Shown: positions 31,100 through 34,328 of the stretch, in pieces
Layout: each line of letters begins with the position of its first letter
How positions within the stretch are numbered: position 1 is the stretch's first letter
Source of the DNA: an uncultured Lachnospiraceae bacterium
GTDB lineage: Bacteria; Bacillota; Clostridia; Lachnospirales; Lachnospiraceae
Assembly: GCA_947245585.1 (NCBI GenBank)
Contig: CAMXPV010000040.1
Span: 1-34,328 of the forward strand
Direction of reading: 5' to 3'
DNA length: 34,328 nucleotides
Translations under genes and position numbers: made by a program
The notes under the pieces: model-generated
What the model saw: only the letters and a program-made list of their open reading frames with translations
Database searches by the model: none
What the model was told of the DNA's origin: nothing

Positions 31100-32101
31100 A
31101 TGGCTACTATATCAGATATCGCCCGTCAGGCGAACGTTTCAAGGACGTTGGTTTCCCGGGTTTTAAACAACAAAGCGGGGGTCAGTCCCGAAAACCGAAA
31201 GAAAATCCTGGAAATCATCGAGGAAAACCACTACGTCCCAAACAGCCTCGCAAAATCTTTGGTTTTGCAGAAAACCAACACCATCGGCGTTGTCATGGAC
31301 GATCTGTGCAACAGTTTTTTCTTCAAGCTGATCGCCGGGCTTCAGGATGCCGCGGAGTCTCATGGTTACAACATTCTTTTTTGCAGCGGCCAAAAAGATA
31401 TGGCCACAAGGCTGAAATATGTAGATTATCTCACCGGCGGCTGCACCGACGGCATCATCGCCTACGGCAGTTGTTTTGACGACAATGAGCTTTTTCGCTA
31501 TCTGGCCGCAAAATCCGCAAACAGCGTCCTGATCGAGAGCAATTTAAGCGACTGCGCCACCGACAAGATTCTGCTTGATAATTTTCACGGCGCCTACACA
31601 GCCACCGAACATCTGATCAGGCAGGGGCGCAGGCATATCATCCATGTAACCTGCGATATGAATTACGCCGTGGGACTGGAACGTCTCAATGGCTTTGTGC
31701 AGGCCATGCGCGATTATAAAATGCCTTTGGGACCCGACTCCATCCTTTACGCCGATCATTTTGAAAAGATCGCCTATCAGCAGATGCAAAAGCGCCTGGC
31801 ACATGGCACGCGGCCCGATGCCTGCTTTGTGGGGGCAGACAAACCCGCTTTCGGCGTTCTGCGGGCCGCCATGGAAGCCGGACTATCCATTCCCGGCGAT
31901 TTGGCCGTCATCGGTTTCGATGACGATGAGCCCGATTCAAAAGATATGTTGTTCCCACCGCTCTCCACGATGCGGCAGCCGCTCTACGAGATGGGACAGG
32001 CGGGAGTCTCGCTCTTAATTGACAAAATGAACCACTCTGACCGGGAGCCGGTCGTAAAGTCTTTTGACGCAGAGTTGGTTTTGCGGGAAACATGTAAATA
32101 A
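31100..32101 (+). CDS. LacI-family transcriptional regulator
   Basis: A 333-residue repressor-type protein. The N-terminal helix-turn-helix (ISDIARQANVSRTLVSRVLN, residues 4-23) is followed by the hinge helix NSLAKSL, which has the leucine that inserts at a central CpG. The periplasmic-binding-protein-like core (about 62-333) has the usual IGVVMDDLCNSFF, GADKPAFGVLRA and VIGFDDDE segments. It should bind a sugar or sugar phosphate. The GH4 gene follows after 21 bases, so it most likely controls beta-glucoside use and its own expression. AGGAAAGG lies before the ATG. It is probably not the global CcpA, because it is encoded with a catabolic gene, but that is not proven. Confidence 0.93.
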   Translation: MATISDIARQANVSRTLVSRVLNNKAGVSPENRKKILEIIEENHYVPNSLAKSLVLQKTNTIGVVMDDLCNSFFFKLIAGLQDAAESHGYNILFCSGQKDMATRLKYVDYLTGGCTDGIIAYGSCFDDNELFRYLAAKSANSVLIESNLSDCATDKILLDNFHGAYTATEHLIRQGRRHIIHVTCDMNYAVGLERLNGFVQAMRDYKMPLGPDSILYADHFEKIAYQQMQKRLAHGTRPDACFVGADKPAFGVLRAAMEAGLSIPGDLAVIGFDDDEPDSKDMLFPPLSTMRQPLYEMGQAGVSLLIDKMNHSDREPVVKSFDAELVLRETCK

Positions 32102-32122
32102 ATAAGAAAGAGGGAGGTAATT

Positions 32123-33439
32123 ATGACAGACAGAGGATTAAAAATAGCAACCATCGGCGGGGGTTCCAGCTATACCCCAGAGCTGATCGAAGGTTTTATC
32201 AAGCGGTACGCATCCCTTCCCGTAAAAGATATTTATCTGGTGGATATTGATGCGGGCATGGAAAAATTGCAGACAGTCACCGCCCTTGCAAAGCGAATGA
32301 CCGAAAAAGCCGGCATTGATCTGCAGATTCACGCCACCACGGACAGATCGGAGGCTTTAAAAAACGCGGATTTTGTCACAACACAATTTCGTGTGGGACT
32401 TCTGGATGCCAGAATCCGGGATGAAAAAATCCCGCTTCGCTACGGCAAAATCGGACAGGAAACCACCGGCGCGGGCGGTTTCGCCAAAGCGCTGCGCTCC
32501 ATCCCTGTTATTCTTGATATCTGCCGTGATATGGAGCGGCTTTGTCCCGACGCATGGCTGATTAATTTTGCCAACCCTTCCGGCATTCTGACGGAGGCAG
32601 CGCTCAACCACAGTTTTGTCAAAGCCATCGGCCTTTGCAACTGCCCGATTAACATGATCAGCGACATGGCGGAAAAATTTGGCTGCGACGCATCTGACGT
32701 ATTTTGCGACTTCGTCGGCATCAATCACCTCGTCTGGGCAAGACGGGTGCTTGTAAAAGGAAAAGATGTCACCGAACAAGCCATAGAAAAATTATGCGAC
32801 GATTCTGCAAAAGAGGTGATGGCAAATATTCCGGAGATTCACTATGATCCCGCTTTCCTGCGTTCTCTGGGCATGGTTCCTGTCAGCTATCTGAAATATT
32901 ACTATATGCAGCCGGAAATGTTGGCGGAGTGCACCCGCGCCGCAGAGGCGGAAGGCTGCCGCGCAGAAGTGATCAAACAGGTGGAGGCCGATCTGTTCAA
33001 ACTCTATCAGGACCCGGCGTTAAACAGTAAACCGCCGCAGCTTGCAAAGCGGGGCGGGGCGCGCTACTCCGATGCCGCCTGCAGTTTGATCGATTCCATC
33101 TACAACAATAAAAAAGACATTCAGACCGTGAATGTTTTGAACAATGGCACAAACGCCGATCTTCCCGACAATGCCTCCATTGAGCGCAACTGTGTGATCG
33201 ACGCGGACGGGGCCCATCCCATCCACATCGGACGCACGCCTTTAAAAATCCGTGGTCTTTTGCAAAACGTAAAAGCCTACGAACAGCTCACCATCGAGGC
33301 CGCCGTAACAGGGGATTACGACTGCGCATTGCAGGCGCTTACCATTCATCCTCTGGTAAATTCCGCCACTGTCGCCAAACAGATTTTGGATGATATCATC
33401 GCGGAAAACAAAGCGTATTTGCCACAGTTTCATCATTAA
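32123..33439 (+). CDS. Glycoside hydrolase family 4, 6-phospho-beta-glucosidase-like
   Basis: A 438-residue enzyme. The Rossmann start KIATIGGGSSYTPELIEG binds NAD. QFRVGLLDARIRDEKIPL, QETTGAGGFAKALR and NFANPSGILTEA are typical of the LicH/CelF/ChbF branch. GLCNCP with its cysteine and VGINHLVW with its histidine supply the manganese ligands. GH4 enzymes cleave phosphorylated disaccharides by an oxidation-elimination mechanism needing NAD and a divalent metal in the cytoplasm. The phospho-beta-glucosidase branch is favoured over the alpha branch by overall similarity. No PTS transporter is in the window; substrate phosphorylation must come from elsewhere. The ribosome binding site is AGGGAGG, 5 bases before the ATG. 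It forms an operon with the LacI gene. Confidence 0.9.
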   Translation: MTDRGLKIATIGGGSSYTPELIEGFIKRYASLPVKDIYLVDIDAGMEKLQTVTALAKRMTEKAGIDLQIHATTDRSEALKNADFVTTQFRVGLLDARIRDEKIPLRYGKIGQETTGAGGFAKALRSIPVILDICRDMERLCPDAWLINFANPSGILTEAALNHSFVKAIGLCNCPINMISDMAEKFGCDASDVFCDFVGINHLVWARRVLVKGKDVTEQAIEKLCDDSAKEVMANIPEIHYDPAFLRSLGMVPVSYLKYYYMQPEMLAECTRAAEAEGCRAEVIKQVEADLFKLYQDPALNSKPPQLAKRGGARYSDAACSLIDSIYNNKKDIQTVNVLNNGTNADLPDNASIERNCVIDADGAHPIHIGRTPLKIRGLLQNVKAYEQLTIEAAVTGDYDCALQALTIHPLVNSATVAKQILDDIIAENKAYLPQFHH

Positions 33440-33448
33440 TTTTTACCG

Positions 33449-33478
33449 GAGACAAGATTCGCCTTGTATGTATATAAT
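33449..33478 (+). promoter_or_regulatory. Candidate promoter of spoVT
   Basis: GAGACA (33449-33454), 18 bases, then a perfect TATAAT (33473-33478). This is a vegetative-type promoter. I did not see a clear sigma-G promoter, which would be expected if this were SpoVT with its Bacillus timing. Confidence 0.45.
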
Positions 33479-33519
33479 TTCCTACTCTACAAATAATAGT
33501 AAAACGCAAACAAAAATAA

Positions 33520-33533
33520 CTACAAATTTGTAG
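33520..33533. promoter_or_regulatory. Perfect 14-base palindrome before the spoVT ribosome binding site
   Basis: CTACAAATTTGTAG, with a second half-site CTACAAAT at 33487-33494, 33 bases upstream. The palindrome ends 3 bases before GGAGG, between promoter and start codon. It is a candidate autoregulatory site. Confidence 0.5.
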
Positions 33534-33549
33534 ATGGAGGTTATAAGAT

Positions 33550-34092
33550 ATGAAAGCAACAGGTATCGTCAGAAGGATCGATGATCTGGGACGCATTGTC
33601 ATCCCCAAGGAAATCCGCCGCACCTTAAGAATCCGCGAGGCGGACCCCCTTGAAATCTACACGGACAGAGAGGGGGAGATCATCTTAAAGAAATATTCTC
33701 CCATCGGTGAAATGGGAACTTTCGCCAAACAGTATGCGGAAAGCATGGCGCAGGTCTCAGGCCATATCGCACTGATCACAGACAGGGATCAGTTTATCGC
33801 CGTCTCGGGCGGCCTGAAAAATCTGTTGGGGAAAGCCATCAGCAAAGAGTTGGAGGAAAAGATTGACCACCGGGAGAGCGTGGTAGCCACAAAGGGCGAC
33901 CGCAGCTTCATTCCCATCAACAACGATGTGGAGGACATCCACCATGAAGCCATAAGCCCCATTATCTGCGAGGGGGATGTGATCGGCTCCGTCATCCTCG
34001 TGGAAACGGATCACAAGTCCAGAATGGGCGAGGTCGAACAGAAGCTGATCCAGTCCGCGGCCGGATTCCTCGGGCGGCAGATGGAGCAGTAA
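33550..34092 (+). CDS. spoVT: Stage V sporulation protein T, AbrB-type regulator
   Basis: A 180-residue DNA-binding protein. Residues 1-50 are the AbrB swapped-hairpin domain (MKATGIVRRIDDLGRIVIPK, LEIYTDREGEIILKKY). Residues about 57-180 are a GAF-like domain (HIALITDRDQFIAVSGG through GSVILVETDHKS). Length and order match SpoVT, which in Bacillus tunes forespore gene expression late in sporulation and affects germination. It marks the host as a likely endospore former. GGAGG lies 9 bases before the ATG. It is monocistronic, with a strong terminator 9 bases after the stop. Confidence 0.95.
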   Translation: MKATGIVRRIDDLGRIVIPKEIRRTLRIREADPLEIYTDREGEIILKKYSPIGEMGTFAKQYAESMAQVSGHIALITDRDQFIAVSGGLKNLLGKAISKELEEKIDHRESVVATKGDRSFIPINNDVEDIHHEAISPIICEGDVIGSVILVETDHKSRMGEVEQKLIQSAAGFLGRQMEQ

Positions 34093-34100
34093 AACAGACA

Positions 34101-34144
34101 AAACCCGGAGAGGAGACGCAACTCATCTTCCTTTCCGGGTTTTA
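34101..34144 (+). terminator. Intrinsic terminator after spoVT, usable from both sides
   Basis: AAACCCGGA (34101-34109) pairs with TCCGGGTTT (34134-34142). An inner AGGA/TCCT extension follows after one mismatch. T residues follow on the plus strand, and an A-run precedes it, so it may also end the convergent permease transcript. Confidence 0.88.
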
Positions 34145-34183
34145 TCCATTGTATCCTCTTTATTCCCCTATCGCCGGACAGCG

Positions 34184-34328
34184 TTACCCTTTCACACCGC
34201 CAAGCGTTACACCCGCAATAATGTACTTGGACAAAAGCAGATATACAAGGATAATCGGCACGATTGCCAGCAAAATCATCATGTATATTTTTCCCATATC
34301 ACGGTTCATATAATCGGCGCCTCGAAGG
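34184..34328 (-). CDS. Carbohydrate ABC transporter permease, C-terminal end (runs off the window edge)
   Basis: The last 47 codons of a minus-strand gene. They encode a hydrophobic segment (IYMMILLAIVPIILVYLLL) followed by LSKYIIAGVTLGGVKG and the stop. The ending I-x-G-x-T-x-G-x-V-K-G is characteristic of MalG/UgpE-type inner membrane permeases of sugar importers. Everything else of the gene lies outside the window, so the substrate is unknown. It is convergent with spoVT and shares the terminator between them. Confidence 0.85.
   Translation of the reverse strand, partial: LRGADYMNRDMGKIYMMILLAIVPIILVYLLLSKYIIAGVTLGGVKG

Noticed and set aside
33440..33470. ACAAG/CTTGT stem after the GH4 gene as a terminator
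   Set aside because: Five base pairs and no following T-run; it lies inside the presumed spoVT promoter.

Overview
The window looks like chromosomal DNA from a spore-forming, anaerobic member of the Clostridia, most likely Lachnospiraceae-like. The reasons are a SpoVT-type regulator, strong AGGAGG-type ribosome binding sites, a T-box leader on ileS, a CpI-type [FeFe] hydrogenase and moderate G+C. No tRNA, rRNA, insertion sequence or CRISPR array was seen. Genus and species cannot be fixed from this sequence.

Layout. (1) 1-686: the 5' part of a glycogen phosphorylase gene on the minus strand with its promoter. (2) 686-5641, minus: promoter, isoleucine T-box, ileS, then a secreted beta-propeller-like protein only 4 bases after ileS. 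(3) 5658-9278, minus: a two-gene hydrogenase operon, an FAD/NAD(P) oxidoreductase hybrid followed by a 573-residue [FeFe] hydrogenase, preceded by a perfect 16-base cre-like palindrome. (4) 9405-10097, plus: an AT-rich HigB/HigA-type toxin-antitoxin pair. (5) 10084-29811, minus: about 20 kb holding 17 tightly packed genes, read from 29.7 kb down to 10.1 kb. (6) 29812-30816, minus: a BadF/BcrA-type sugar kinase. (7) 30897-33439, plus: a LacI-family regulator and a GH4 6-phospho-glycosidase. (8) 33449-34144, plus: spoVT with a terminator. (9) 34184-34328, minus: the C-terminus of a sugar ABC permease.

The 20-kb operon is the main object of interest. It encodes a cellulose-synthase-like GT2 enzyme with an intact PilZ c-di-GMP motif, an AlgI-like MBOAT, an AlgX/AlgJ-like DHHW protein and a GH5 endoglucanase. 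This looks like a machine for making, O-acylating and trimming a beta-glucan at the cell surface. Around that core are two copies of a VTC / DUF4956 / CotH-kinase triad in the same order. Also present are a proline-glutamate-rich membrane protein, a 53-residue membrane protein, an FG-GAP protein, a complete two-component system with an anchored companion protein, and a terminal amidase-plus-polysaccharide-deacetylase fusion. Why polyphosphate-polymerase-fold proteins, CotH kinases and DUF4956 proteins should be doubled in a glycan operon is not explained by any pathway I know.

Before the last gene there are six direct repeats in exact 11-base register, the geometry used by OmpR/PhoB-type regulators such as the one encoded in the operon. 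These run into a long inverted repeat whose 3' arm contains the ribosome binding site of that last gene.
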